From Ruminococcus sp. (GTDB taxonomy: Bacteria; Bacillota; Clostridia; Oscillospirales; Ruminococcaceae): a DNA stretch of 42,065 nt. The DNA lies in NCBI GenBank assembly GCA_015066905.1, contig SVNN01000003.1, positions 1 to 42,065 on the forward strand, written 5' to 3'. The position numbers and the translations under genes are program-made. Shown here in pieces: positions 17,389-25,790 of the stretch. The notes beneath the pieces were generated by a model. That model saw only the letters and a program-made list of their open reading frames with translations, was not told the DNA's origin and made no database searches. Position 1 is the stretch's first letter; every line of letters begins with the position of its first letter.

Positions 17389-18234
17389 ATGTTTAATAAA
17401 ACGATACAGATGTTTATTTTTGAAGGGAATCCGAATGGAAAAATAATGTGTGAACTATCCAATTGGAATGGTCGAGTATATAAAATTGCTAGAAGTGAAT
17501 TGAATACATTTTCTAATAGAAACGATGCAAACAATACAGGGATATACTTCTTATTTGGTAAGAATGAATCCAATAAAGAAACTATTTATATCGGAGAAGC
17601 CGAAAGAGTGTCTGAACGTTTGAAACAACATTTAAATGACACTGATTACTGGAATGATTGCATTGCTGTTATAAGTAAAGACAATCTTTTGAATAAAGCA
17701 CATGTAAAGTTTCTTGAACATAAGTTTTATAAACAAGCTGTTGAATCAGGTAGATTTGAGATAATCAATTCCACAATTCCTACATTATCTTCTGTATCAG
17801 AATACGATGAAGCAATGCTTGAAAAATTTATAAGTAATGCAAAATTGCTTGTAAACACCTTGGGATATAAAGCCTTTGAATCAATCTCCTTAAATAGCAA
17901 CAATACAAATAGTGATACTTCGCTGTTTCATATTAACGCTGCAAGAGGTGCGAACGCTACTGGGTATACAGTATCAGATGGGTTTGTAGTAAAAAAAGAT
18001 TCAGTTATTGCAGAGTCAACAACGCCGAGTATGTCAGATAATTTGAAACGATTGAGACAAAATCTTATTGATGACGGAATCATTGATTCTTTGAATAAAT
18101 TTACAAAAGACTACATTTTCACGAGTCCATCCCTTGCGGCAGCAGTTGTTATGGGACGAAATGCCAATGGCAGAACAGAATGGAAAACTAGTGATGGTGT
18201 AACGATTAAACAAATTGAAGAAAGTCAAAATTAA
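17389..18234 (+). CDS. GIY-YIG nuclease-domain protein with DUF4357-like C-terminus
   Basis: GIYFLFGKNESNKETIYIGEAERVSERLKQH GIY-YIG core; C-terminal ARGANATGYTVSDGFVVKKDS...FTSPSLAAAVVMGRNANGRTEWK typical of DUF4357. Start re-placed at 17389 after AAAAAGGGGG. Confidence 0.85.
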   Translation: MFNKTIQMFIFEGNPNGKIMCELSNWNGRVYKIARSELNTFSNRNDANNTGIYFLFGKNESNKETIYIGEAERVSERLKQHLNDTDYWNDCIAVISKDNLLNKAHVKFLEHKFYKQAVESGRFEIINSTIPTLSSVSEYDEAMLEKFISNAKLLVNTLGYKAFESISLNSNNTNSDTSLFHINAARGANATGYTVSDGFVVKKDSVIAESTTPSMSDNLKRLRQNLIDDGIIDSLNKFTKDYIFTSPSLAAAVVMGRNANGRTEWKTSDGVTIKQIEESQN

Positions 18235-18305
18235 TAATGAGATGACTGCTCCGCACCTGCGCCAACAGGTGCAACGGGAGTGGTCATTTCTTCTTTTATG
18301 GTCAT
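18231..18305 (-). CDS. Putative 24-aa small ORF MTIKEEMTTPVAPVGAGAEQSSHY
   Basis: Strong SD AAAGGAG with 7-nt spacing; ATGA overlap with the stop of an upstream partial reading frame; 3' end overlaps the GIY-YIG stop. Not in the supplied ORF track. Confidence 0.4.
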   Translation of the reverse strand: MTIKEEMTTPVAPVGAGAEQSSHY

Positions 18306-18391
18306 TCGCATTCTCCTTTCAAGCCATAGTGTGTGGTGTTGATGAGTTGTATCGTTTCAAGCAGTTCAGCGTTAATTTTTGCACCGTTATC
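18302..18391 (-). pseudogene. Possible C-terminal gene remnant ...DNGAKINAELLETIQLINTTHYGLKGECE
   Basis: Coding-like reading frame lacking an ATG and truncated at the guaA terminator; ends in ATGA with the 24-aa ORF. Confidence 0.35.
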
Positions 18392-18405
18392 AAAAGACAA
18401 AAGAA

Positions 18406-18443
18406 AATCCCGAAACCCCCTTCGTTGCGAGGTTTTCGGGATT
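18406..18443 (-). terminator. Terminator downstream of GMP synthase gene
   Basis: AATCCCGAAAACCTC/GGGGGTTTCGGGATT hairpin with T-rich tail on the minus strand. Confidence 0.8.
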
Positions 18444-18451
18444 GATTATTA

Positions 18452-19429
18452 TTATTCCCACTCAATCGTGCCGATCGGCTTCGGTGTGAGGTCATACAGC
18501 ACACGGTTGATGCCTTCGACTTCAGCGGTAATGCGCGCGGTGATCTTGTGCAGGAGTGCGTAGGGGATCTCTTCGATCGTTGCGCTCATCGCGTCAGTGG
18601 TGTTCACAGCGCGGATGATTGCCGGCCAGCCCTCATAACGCTTGCTGTCCTTTACGCCGACGCTCTTCATATCCGGAACAGCGATGAAGTACTGCCATAC
18701 GGTCTGGTTCAGACCTGCGTTTTCAAACTCCTCGCGGAGGATCGCATCAGCTTCGCGGAGTGCATGCAGTCTGTCGCGGGTGATCGCGCCGAGGCAGCGT
18801 ACGCCCAGACCGGGGCCCGGGAACGGCTGACGGTCAACCATAGATACAGGCAGACCAAGCGCCTTGCCGACTACGCGGACTTCATCCTTGTACAGCAGAC
18901 GAACCGGCTCAACCAGCTCAAACTGCATATCCTCCGGCAGACCGCCGACGTTGTGGTGTGCCTTGACGCCGTCGCTCTCGAGGATGTCGGGATAGATTGT
19001 GCCCTGTGCAAGGAAGGAGATGCCCTCCAGCTTGCTTGCTTCTTCATCAAATACCTTGATAAATTCGCCGCCGATGATCTTGCGCTTGGATTCGGGATCG
19101 TCCACACCAGCAAGCAGATCCAGAAAACGGTCTGTTGCGTCAATATAGATGAGGTTTGCGTCCAGCTGATTGCGGAATACTTCGATAACCTGCTCGCTCT
19201 CGCCCTTACGCATCAGTCCGTGATTGACGTGAACGCAGACCAGCTGCTTGCCGATTGCCTTGATCAGAAGTGCAGCTACGACGGAGCTGTCAACGCCGCC
19301 GGAGAGTGCAAGAAGAACCTTCTTGTCGCCGACCTGGGCGCGGATTTCAGCAATCTGTTCGTCGATGAACTGGTTTGCCAGTTCGGTGGTGGTGATTCTT
19401 GCCATGGATTCCGGTCTTACATTATTCAT
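18452..19429 (-). CDS. guaA: GMP synthase ATP-pyrophosphatase and dimerization domains only (no GATase domain)
   Basis: LLALSGGVDSSVVAALL PP-loop, FLAQGTIYPDILES, HHNVGGLPEDM, PFPGPGLGVRCLG, C-terminal PIGTIEWE; begins about where the PPase domain starts in fused GuaA. Confidence 0.93.
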   Translation of the reverse strand: MNNVRPESMARITTTELANQFIDEQIAEIRAQVGDKKVLLALSGGVDSSVVAALLIKAIGKQLVCVHVNHGLMRKGESEQVIEVFRNQLDANLIYIDATDRFLDLLAGVDDPESKRKIIGGEFIKVFDEEASKLEGISFLAQGTIYPDILESDGVKAHHNVGGLPEDMQFELVEPVRLLYKDEVRVVGKALGLPVSMVDRQPFPGPGLGVRCLGAITRDRLHALREADAILREEFENAGLNQTVWQYFIAVPDMKSVGVKDSKRYEGWPAIIRAVNTTDAMSATIEEIPYALLHKITARITAEVEGINRVLYDLTPKPIGTIEWE

Positions 19430-19621
19430 ACCTCAAGCGCTCCTCACTGAATACCGCGCGGCGATTTCATCATAAATCCGCCTAGTATCCGAAAAATAAG
19501 ATGAAAATAGTATAGCATATTTTTGCGCGTTTTTCAATAGTTGTCCTGCAAAAAAGTCTTTGGAATTTGCGGTTGCGATATAGTATAATTCACAAAAAAT
19601 ATACAGAAAATTAAAACCGAC

Positions 19622-20323
19622 TCATCCAACTGCGGCGATCTTTCTGACGATCTCTCCTGCGATAATCAGACCCGCGACGGACGGCACGAACGACACGCTG
19701 CCGATTGTTTTCCGCGTGCCGTCTTCATCCGATTCTGCACGATGTGCAACAGGCGGTTCGGTGGAATACAGCACAGGAAGGTGCGTGATACCGCGCTTGC
19801 GGAGCGAGATCCGCATGATCTTTGCAAGGGGACACTGCACGGTCTTGGAAAGATCCGTCAGAACAAGCCTGGAAGGATCCAGCTTGTTTCCGGTTCCCAT
19901 ACAAGACAGGATCGGGATATTCTGCGCGGTTGCATTTGTGATCAGTGTCAGCTTGGATTCCACGCTGTCGATCGCATCCGCGATATAATCAAAGACGTCG
20001 AGCGGGACTTCATCCCCCGTGTAAAAACAGGGATATATCGTCACCTTGCAGTCGGGGTTAATATCAAGGATCCGCGCTTTTGCGACCTCCACCTTCGGTT
20101 GTCCGATCGTGGAATGGAGCGCAATCAGCTGGCGGTTGAGGTTTGTCACAGAAACCGTGTCGTGATCGACCAGCGTGAGCGAGCCGATGCCGGCGCGCGC
20201 CAGACCTTCTGCGATGAACGAGCCGACCCCGCCCACGCCGAAGATGCAGACCGAGGCATGTTTCAGCCGCTCTATGCCATCTTTGCCGAGGAGCAGTTCT
20301 GTGCGGGAAAATGGATTTGCCAT
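19622..20323 (-). CDS. tcdA: tRNA threonylcarbamoyladenosine dehydratase (ThiF/MoeB superfamily)
   Basis: FGVGGVGSFIAEGLARAGIGSLTLVDHDTVSVTNLNRQLIA; DAIDSVESKLTLI; SVSFVPSVAGLIIAGEIVR. Confidence 0.88.
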   Translation of the reverse strand: MANPFSRTELLLGKDGIERLKHASVCIFGVGGVGSFIAEGLARAGIGSLTLVDHDTVSVTNLNRQLIALHSTIGQPKVEVAKARILDINPDCKVTIYPCFYTGDEVPLDVFDYIADAIDSVESKLTLITNATAQNIPILSCMGTGNKLDPSRLVLTDLSKTVQCPLAKIMRISLRKRGITHLPVLYSTEPPVAHRAESDEDGTRKTIGSVSFVPSVAGLIIAGEIVRKIAAVG

Positions 20324-20335
20324 CTTCGCTTCTCC

Positions 20336-21478
20336 TTACTCCGCGTCGTAGAACACGCGGTATTTCTTTTCGCTGTGGGAGTGGGTGCTCATTGCAAGCC
20401 CGATTCCGAGGAACATACTCAGCGTTGCGGTACCGCCTGCGCTGACAAACGGGAGCGGAACGCCGATAACGGGCATCACCTTCAGCACCATGCCGATATT
20501 CATAAAGCAGTGCGAGAACAGCACGGCGAACATGCCCAGACAGATGAGTTTTCCGAGGGAATCCTTTGCGGTGCGGCAGTTTGCAATCAGCCGCAGACAG
20601 GTCAGTGCCAGCACAACAAACAGTCCGATTGCGCCGACAAAGCCGATCGTCTGTCCGACATAGGCAAAGATGAAGTCGTTGTGCATCTCAGGCACGGTGA
20701 TATAGCTGTCAGCAAACAGCCCCTTGCCGAAGACGCCGCCCGCTCCGAGCGAGGCAAGTCCGAGGTTCTGCTGATATTCCAGTCCGAGCGGATCGGTGCC
20801 GGGATTGAACAGCACGAGGATACGGTTCTTGTGCACAGATTTCAGTACGAACTGCCATGCGAACACGCAGGCGAGTGCGCCTATGATTCCGCCTGCTGCG
20901 ATATAGCGGAGCCAAAGTCCTGCCGAAAACAGCATGACCAGAAACGTGAAGATGAACACACATGCGGTGCCGTAGTCGCCCTGCAGCCCGACCAGCGCGA
21001 TCGGAATCGCGCCGTGCAGGCAGAGAAGGGCAAGGTGACCGATCTTATTGATGTTTTCCTTGTCTTTAAACAGATGATAGGAAAAGGAAAGAATGAAAGA
21101 GATCTTCAGAAACTCCGACGGCTGAAGCGTGATAAACCCGAGGTCGATCCATGCGAGGTCATCTGCGCCCGTGCGCCCGACACCGAGGGAGGTGAAGGTC
21201 AGCAGTGTGATGCCGATCGTGAGCGGCAGGTGGATGAACCACAGCTTCGCCAGCTTGTGATAGTCGATTGCGGAAAGCACGCAGCAGCCCAGAACCCCAA
21301 GCGTGATCGCGAGGATCTGTGTGTAGACCTGCCGCATTGTCACAACCCTGTCCAGTTCGTTGGCGGCAATGGAGTAGAGCATTACCACGCCGGTTGCGGC
21401 GCAGACGATGACGAGGAGCAGGAGGATCTTGTCCATCTTGCTGTAATAGGCGGAGAGCCATTTGAAAAACTTTTTCAT
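20336..21478 (-). CDS. FtsW/RodA/SpoVE family SEDS protein
   Basis: LQPSEFLKISFILSFSYHL, LQGDYGTACVF, EMHNDFIFAYVGQTIGFVGA, GVPLPFVSAGGTATLSMFLGIGLAMS. Confidence 0.92.
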   Translation of the reverse strand: MKKFFKWLSAYYSKMDKILLLLVIVCAATGVVMLYSIAANELDRVVTMRQVYTQILAITLGVLGCCVLSAIDYHKLAKLWFIHLPLTIGITLLTFTSLGVGRTGADDLAWIDLGFITLQPSEFLKISFILSFSYHLFKDKENINKIGHLALLCLHGAIPIALVGLQGDYGTACVFIFTFLVMLFSAGLWLRYIAAGGIIGALACVFAWQFVLKSVHKNRILVLFNPGTDPLGLEYQQNLGLASLGAGGVFGKGLFADSYITVPEMHNDFIFAYVGQTIGFVGAIGLFVVLALTCLRLIANCRTAKDSLGKLICLGMFAVLFSHCFMNIGMVLKVMPVIGVPLPFVSAGGTATLSMFLGIGLAMSTHSHSEKKYRVFYDAE

Positions 21479-21501
21479 GTATCCGGAAAATCCTTTCGGT
21501 T

Positions 21502-23034
21502 TTACTGATGTCCTGTTCGGAATTTTCTGTCCAGACTTCTGAACTGCACAGCAGAGGTGATATGTCTGAGGTCAATGACATCCGCGCCGTCGAGATCGGC
21601 GATTGTCCGTGCGACCTTGAGGATGCGGTCATATCCGCGTGCGGAAAGTCCCAGACGGTCGAACACATCGCGCAGACGCTGTGCGGCGCTGTCGGTCATT
21701 GGGCAGAATTCACGCAGACGATCGGGCGTGATCCGTGCGTTGCAGGCAATCTGTGTGCCGGCAAAGCGTGCGTGCTGGATCTTTCTTGCGGCCTGTACGC
21801 GGCGGCGGATCGCAGCGGAGGATTCTTCCTTCGCTTTGCTGGTCAGATCGTCAAAGGCAACAGGTGCGACCTCTACATGCAGATCAAAACGGTCGAGCAT
21901 CGGGCCGGACACCTTTGAGAGATAGCTGTGGATCTGCCGCTCCGTGCAGGTGCATTTCCGGTTCGGCTGTCCGAAATAGCCGCAGGGACAGGGGTTCATC
22001 GCCGCAACGAGCATGATATCGCACGGGTAGGAAACGGTTCCTGCCGCACGGGAGATTGTAACGCGGCGTTCCTCCAGCGGCTGGCGCAGGATCTCCAGCG
22101 TGCGGCGGTCAAATTCAGCCAGCTCGTCCAGAAACAGCAGTCCGTTGTGGGCAAGCGAGATCTCTCCCGGACGCGGTACGCTTCCGCCGCCTGCCAGTCC
22201 CGCCGCGGAAATGGTGTGATGCGGTGCGCGGAATGGCCGGATCGTGACGAGCGGTTGTTCGGAGTTGAGCAGTCCGCTGACGGAATGCACCTGCGTGGTC
22301 TGGATGGATTCTTCAAAGGTCATCTCGGGAAGAATGCCGGGCATTCTCTGTGCGAGCATACTTTTTCCGCTGCCCGGTGCGCCGATCAGCAGTGTATTAT
22401 GCCCGCCGGCTGCCGCGATCTCCAGTGCGCGCTTGGCAACAGCCTGTCCGCGGACATCGGAAAAGTCGGGGACAGACAGGAGCGGCTGGGGATCGGGGAC
22501 ATAGCGCGGCTGGGGCAAAAGCGGACGAACGCCGTCAAAATGCGCCAGCAGATCAGCGACAGATGCCACGCCATATACGGCAATATCGTCCACCACGGAC
22601 GCTTCAAAGGCATTGTCGGCAGGGACAAATACAGCGCGTAGTCCGTTTTTTCGTGCCAGAAGAACCATCGGCAGAACACCCTGCACAGGACGGACAGTGC
22701 CGTTTAAGGATACCTCACCGATGAACGCGCAGTCATCCGCGGGAAGCGGGATACGCTGTGTGGCGGCGAGGATCGCTGCAAGGATTGCGAGATCGTGGAC
22801 AGAGCCGCTTTTTCTTGTGTTTGCAGGCGCAAGATTGACCATGATCCGTGCAGGCGGCAAGGCGATCTCACAGGCGCGCAGGGCAGAACGGATCCGCTCG
22901 CGGCTTTCCTTTACGACAAGGTCAGGCAGTCCGACGATTTCAAACAGAGGCTGTCCGCGGCTGATGTCGATCTCCGCCTCGACGGAGAACGCATTCAGAC
23001 CGAACAGCCCCAGACTGTTGATTTTAGCAAACAT
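21502..23034 (-). CDS. YifB/ComM family Mg chelatase-like AAA ATPase
   Basis: MFAKINSLGLFGLNAFSVEAEIDISRGQPLFEIVGLPD; LLIGAPGSGKSMLAQRMPGILP; NPCPCGYFG; RFDLHVEV. Confidence 0.97.
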   Translation of the reverse strand: MFAKINSLGLFGLNAFSVEAEIDISRGQPLFEIVGLPDLVVKESRERIRSALRACEIALPPARIMVNLAPANTRKSGSVHDLAILAAILAATQRIPLPADDCAFIGEVSLNGTVRPVQGVLPMVLLARKNGLRAVFVPADNAFEASVVDDIAVYGVASVADLLAHFDGVRPLLPQPRYVPDPQPLLSVPDFSDVRGQAVAKRALEIAAAGGHNTLLIGAPGSGKSMLAQRMPGILPEMTFEESIQTTQVHSVSGLLNSEQPLVTIRPFRAPHHTISAAGLAGGGSVPRPGEISLAHNGLLFLDELAEFDRRTLEILRQPLEERRVTISRAAGTVSYPCDIMLVAAMNPCPCGYFGQPNRKCTCTERQIHSYLSKVSGPMLDRFDLHVEVAPVAFDDLTSKAKEESSAAIRRRVQAARKIQHARFAGTQIACNARITPDRLREFCPMTDSAAQRLRDVFDRLGLSARGYDRILKVARTIADLDGADVIDLRHITSAVQFRSLDRKFRTGHQ

Positions 23035-23050
23035 AAAAATCAGTCCTTAT

Positions 23051-23962
23051 TTATGATTGTCCGTAGCGCTGGCGGATCTCTTCGATGGTCGGGAGCGCTT
23101 CTTTTTCCTCCTCGGGAATGCCGTCGTACATGGAGGGGGACATCACATCCACCGCAGGCGGTTTGACCGAAAGCGGAATCTCGTTGTGATTGAGGTTGTC
23201 GAACGGATTCGCTTCCCTTGGCAGGGGAATATGCTTGGAGAGATTGACGTGCGGTGTTTTTTCGAGATTCACACGTTCGCGGATCTCAGGTTTTCTGACG
23301 TTTTCGGGCTGCACCATCAGATGGTCGAGCGAGCGGTCAAGCACCAGCGGTTCCATATCCTTCGGCGCATTGATTTCATCCATCGGTGCAGGGCGGCTTA
23401 CCACAGAGAGATCGACTTCCTCTCTGGGCTTTTCACTTTCGGATACGCGTCTGCTGAAGTGCGGATAGCCCGGCAGTGCGCTGAGCTCTTTCAGCTGGCT
23501 GTGCGAGCGGAGCAGCAGTACAGCGTTGCCGATTCCCACAGCGAACAGCAGCAGATAGATCCAGAAATAGGGCAGGCGGCCGGTGACGAACAGGAGTGCT
23601 GTCACCGCGTAGAGAACAATCATCGCGATCGTTGCACCCTTCATTTTTGCGGCAGATACTACCGCCAGTGCAGAGAGTGTCAGACCGAACAGGATGATCA
23701 GGATAGAAAACCCTGCACCGCTGAGGAGGGTGACAGAGTATTGAATTGTAAAAATATCCCCCTCACTATAGTGGTACGTAATGAGGTCGTCGGGTGAAAA
23801 CATTGTGCTGCTCAGGATCGCAGCGACGAACATGCCGCACGCACACGAAAGGAGTGCAATCACGATGTGGATCCATATACTGAAGGAAAAACGCTTATTG
23901 ATAATGCGGAGCTGTTCCGCGGCGCGTTCATAGTGTGCGTAAGGGTCATTTCCGTTTGCCAT
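23051..23962 (-). CDS. Hypothetical membrane protein (YPxF trio member 3)
   Basis: Start re-placed at MANGNDPYAHYERAAEQLR (23962). TM segments followed by LKELSALPGYPHFSRRVSE. Confidence 0.75.
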   Translation of the reverse strand: MANGNDPYAHYERAAEQLRIINKRFSFSIWIHIVIALLSCACGMFVAAILSSTMFSPDDLITYHYSEGDIFTIQYSVTLLSGAGFSILIILFGLTLSALAVVSAAKMKGATIAMIVLYAVTALLFVTGRLPYFWIYLLLFAVGIGNAVLLLRSHSQLKELSALPGYPHFSRRVSESEKPREEVDLSVVSRPAPMDEINAPKDMEPLVLDRSLDHLMVQPENVRKPEIRERVNLEKTPHVNLSKHIPLPREANPFDNLNHNEIPLSVKPPAVDVMSPSMYDGIPEEEKEALPTIEEIRQRYGQS

Positions 23963-24809
23963 GTTTCTTTCCTTTCTTTCCGTTTTTCTGTACAGGCTTG
24001 TTTTCTGTCGGTGCTGTCTTTGCTTCGGCGGAGACGGCGGTTTCTTCACCGATGATCTCGCTGAGGATCTGCTCGTTCTTTTCCGCGATCTGTTCGGGGG
24101 TGGGCACAGGAGCAGATGCGGGTGATTCCACCTTTACAGAAGACGTTTGGGCGGCCTTTGCTTTCTTTGCAAGCATATCGGTATATGCCTTATCGCGGTC
24201 GGGCGCGTCGGGATGCCACGGCGCATGGTCGAAGTCCTCTTTCGAAAGCCTCAGTTCGCGGTTGAAGTTCGGATATCCCTCCAGCTCGCGCATACGTTCC
24301 TCCTCCGCCATCGACAGAACGGCGCGGAGATAGAAGACTGTGCCTGCAGCGCCAAGCGCGGCAGAGAACCAGTCGCTGTTCACAACGCCGAGAATCGCCA
24401 TCAAAGCGTAGAATGCCAGCAGGAGAATGTGACAGCGGTGGAGATAAGACCACGCAAGGAATGCCACAAGCAGAACAGCAGCAGCAGTGAACACCTGTGC
24501 AAAGCCGCCGCAGAAGATCGCCACAAAATTATCCGGCTCGCCCATATTGTAGGCGACAAGCGAAAAGATCTGGAAGTGTTTTTTGAACACCGCGGACACT
24601 GCAACAATCAGGCAGATTGCCGCGCAGCAGAAGAATGCAAGGCGATAGTCGCGGTGGATCTGCGCCATCATGGACTTGCAGTGGTCAAAGTAGGAGGTGT
24701 CTTTTTGAATCTGCGTCTGTTTCACGCGTTCCGCCTGTCTGCGGATCTCCTGTTCCATATCAAAGCTGTCGTCAACCGGGGGCGCGACGCGTTTTTTCTG
24801 TTCAGTCAT
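23946..24809 (-). CDS. Hypothetical membrane protein (YPxF trio member 2)
   Basis: TM segments followed by EEERMRELEGYPNFNRELRLSKEDF; overlaps both neighbours. Confidence 0.75.
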   Translation of the reverse strand: MTEQKKRVAPPVDDSFDMEQEIRRQAERVKQTQIQKDTSYFDHCKSMMAQIHRDYRLAFFCCAAICLIVAVSAVFKKHFQIFSLVAYNMGEPDNFVAIFCGGFAQVFTAAAVLLVAFLAWSYLHRCHILLLAFYALMAILGVVNSDWFSAALGAAGTVFYLRAVLSMAEEERMRELEGYPNFNRELRLSKEDFDHAPWHPDAPDRDKAYTDMLAKKAKAAQTSSVKVESPASAPVPTPEQIAEKNEQILSEIIGEETAVSAEAKTAPTENKPVQKNGKKGKKHGKRK

Positions 24810-25488
24810 GTATATCCTCCTTCTTTAATTGTACGGGCGGCGGAACGATCAGGTCTTCCATTACGTTTGGTGCTGCTGCAGCATGGTTTGTCAGATCATC
24901 CCCCGCTGCGCGGATGACCAGGTCATCCATAAAGCCCTGCTGTGCGGCAGTGCTGTATTCGGTTTCGGCTTCGTCGCGCTCCTGCCGCGCCTGATGGATC
25001 CGTTCCTTTTGTTCACCGATTTCGTCTGTATTCATACGGAGGGAAAAGTCGGGATATTCGTCACATTCTCTGAGCTTTTCGTCCGCCCTGAGCAAGGGGT
25101 ACGCGCAGACACAGAGGACGCCGACGACGACATTCAGAGCGCGGACAAGACCGGAAAACCCAAACGCCGGAACATCAACATAATCCATCCTGTCGACAAG
25201 GGTGGCAAATACGGGAACGGCGAAACAGAACCGTTTGTCGCGTTTATAGCAGACGCCAAGCACAAGCAGCAGCATCGGGATCTCAAACCAGATCTCCTTG
25301 GCGTAGGTGCTGCCCATGAAAGCGAAGGAGAGCAAAAACAGATAAAGACAGATGAAAAACCACGGTACGTTGACGATTGCGGCAAAGATAAAGATGGCGG
25401 AAAGACACTTGTCGATCTTCTTCTTTTTTGTCAGACAAGCGTCCAGATATTTGGAATATTCGCGTCTGATCCGTTCGTTGTCATGCAT
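24802..25488 (-). CDS. Hypothetical membrane protein (YPxF trio member 1)
   Basis: TM segments followed by ADEKLRECDEYPDFSLRMNTDEIG; RBS GAAAGAGGTGA upstream. Confidence 0.75.
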   Translation of the reverse strand: MHDNERIRREYSKYLDACLTKKKKIDKCLSAIFIFAAIVNVPWFFICLYLFLLSFAFMGSTYAKEIWFEIPMLLLVLGVCYKRDKRFCFAVPVFATLVDRMDYVDVPAFGFSGLVRALNVVVGVLCVCAYPLLRADEKLRECDEYPDFSLRMNTDEIGEQKERIHQARQERDEAETEYSTAAQQGFMDDLVIRAAGDDLTNHAAAAPNVMEDLIVPPPVQLKKEDIHD

Positions 25489-25527
25489 ATTGCGTCACCT
25501 CTTTCATTCATAAAACTGTACCTTATT

Positions 25528-25556
25528 ATTATAGCACAGTTTTGCACAGTTGAAAA
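25528..25556 (-). promoter_or_regulatory. Promoter of the membrane-protein trio (TTTTCA-17-TGCTATAAT, extended -10)
   Basis: Minus strand -35 25556-25551, -10 25533-25528; a direct repeat ACTGTGC-AAA-ACTGTGC fills the spacer. Confidence 0.65.
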
Positions 25557-25627
25557 GCCCCGAATAAAATTTTTTACGCAGAAAACGACGGATTGCGTGC
25601 GCGGCAGGTGCGTTGTTGTGAAAACGC

Positions 25628-25663
25628 AAAAAAACCGCATTCCAACACGGGTGGAATACGGTT
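25628..25663 (-). terminator. Minus-strand intrinsic terminator
   Basis: AACCGTATTCCA-CCCGTGT-TGGAATGCGGTT then T5GCGTTTT. The single variable pair is G-U on the minus strand but A-C on the plus strand, supporting minus orientation. Confidence 0.75.
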
Positions 25664-25689
25664 AAAGTTACAGAATTGAGCGGAAAGCC

Positions 25690-25718
25690 TTGACAGCGGG
25701 GGAGAGTTGTACTATAAT
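25690..25718 (+). promoter_or_regulatory. Perfect consensus sigma-A promoter for rpoBC
   Basis: TTGACA (25690-25695), 17 nt, TATAAT (25713-25718). Confidence 0.85.
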
Positions 25719-25761
25719 TGTAGAATACATCATTATGGGTATTTGTGCTGATTTGCAAAAT

Positions 25762-25790
25762 AGTATACCACATTGCTCATGAGATGTCAA
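25762..25790 (-). promoter_or_regulatory. Minus-strand sigma-A promoter (candidate sRNA promoter)
   Basis: TTGACA (25790-25785), 17 nt, TATACT (25767-25762) preceded by TGG (extended -10). Confidence 0.75.

Larger units (their letters stand above)
25628..25755 (-). ncRNA. Candidate small RNA (about 128 nt) upstream of rpoB, convergent with the rpoB promoter
   Basis: Minus-strand promoter TTGACA-17-TATACT (25790-25762) and minus-strand hairpin+U-tract terminator (25663-25628) with no ORF in between. Confidence 0.55.

Noticed and set aside
19562-19590. Plus-strand promoter-like TTGGAA-18-TATAAT pointing into the 3' end of tcdA
   Set aside because: Weak -35, 18-nt spacer, AT-rich intergenic background and no matching terminator or ORF; insufficient support.
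19742-21508. 588-aa plus-strand ORF
   Set aside because: Antisense to tcdA and the SEDS gene; composition (many H, Q, R, C, D) typical of shadow ORFs; no family features.
25504-25773. 89-aa minus-strand ORF overlapping the candidate sRNA
   Set aside because: Its ATG lies at the -10 of the sRNA promoter, upstream of the predicted TSS, it reads through the terminator hairpin, and has no RBS.
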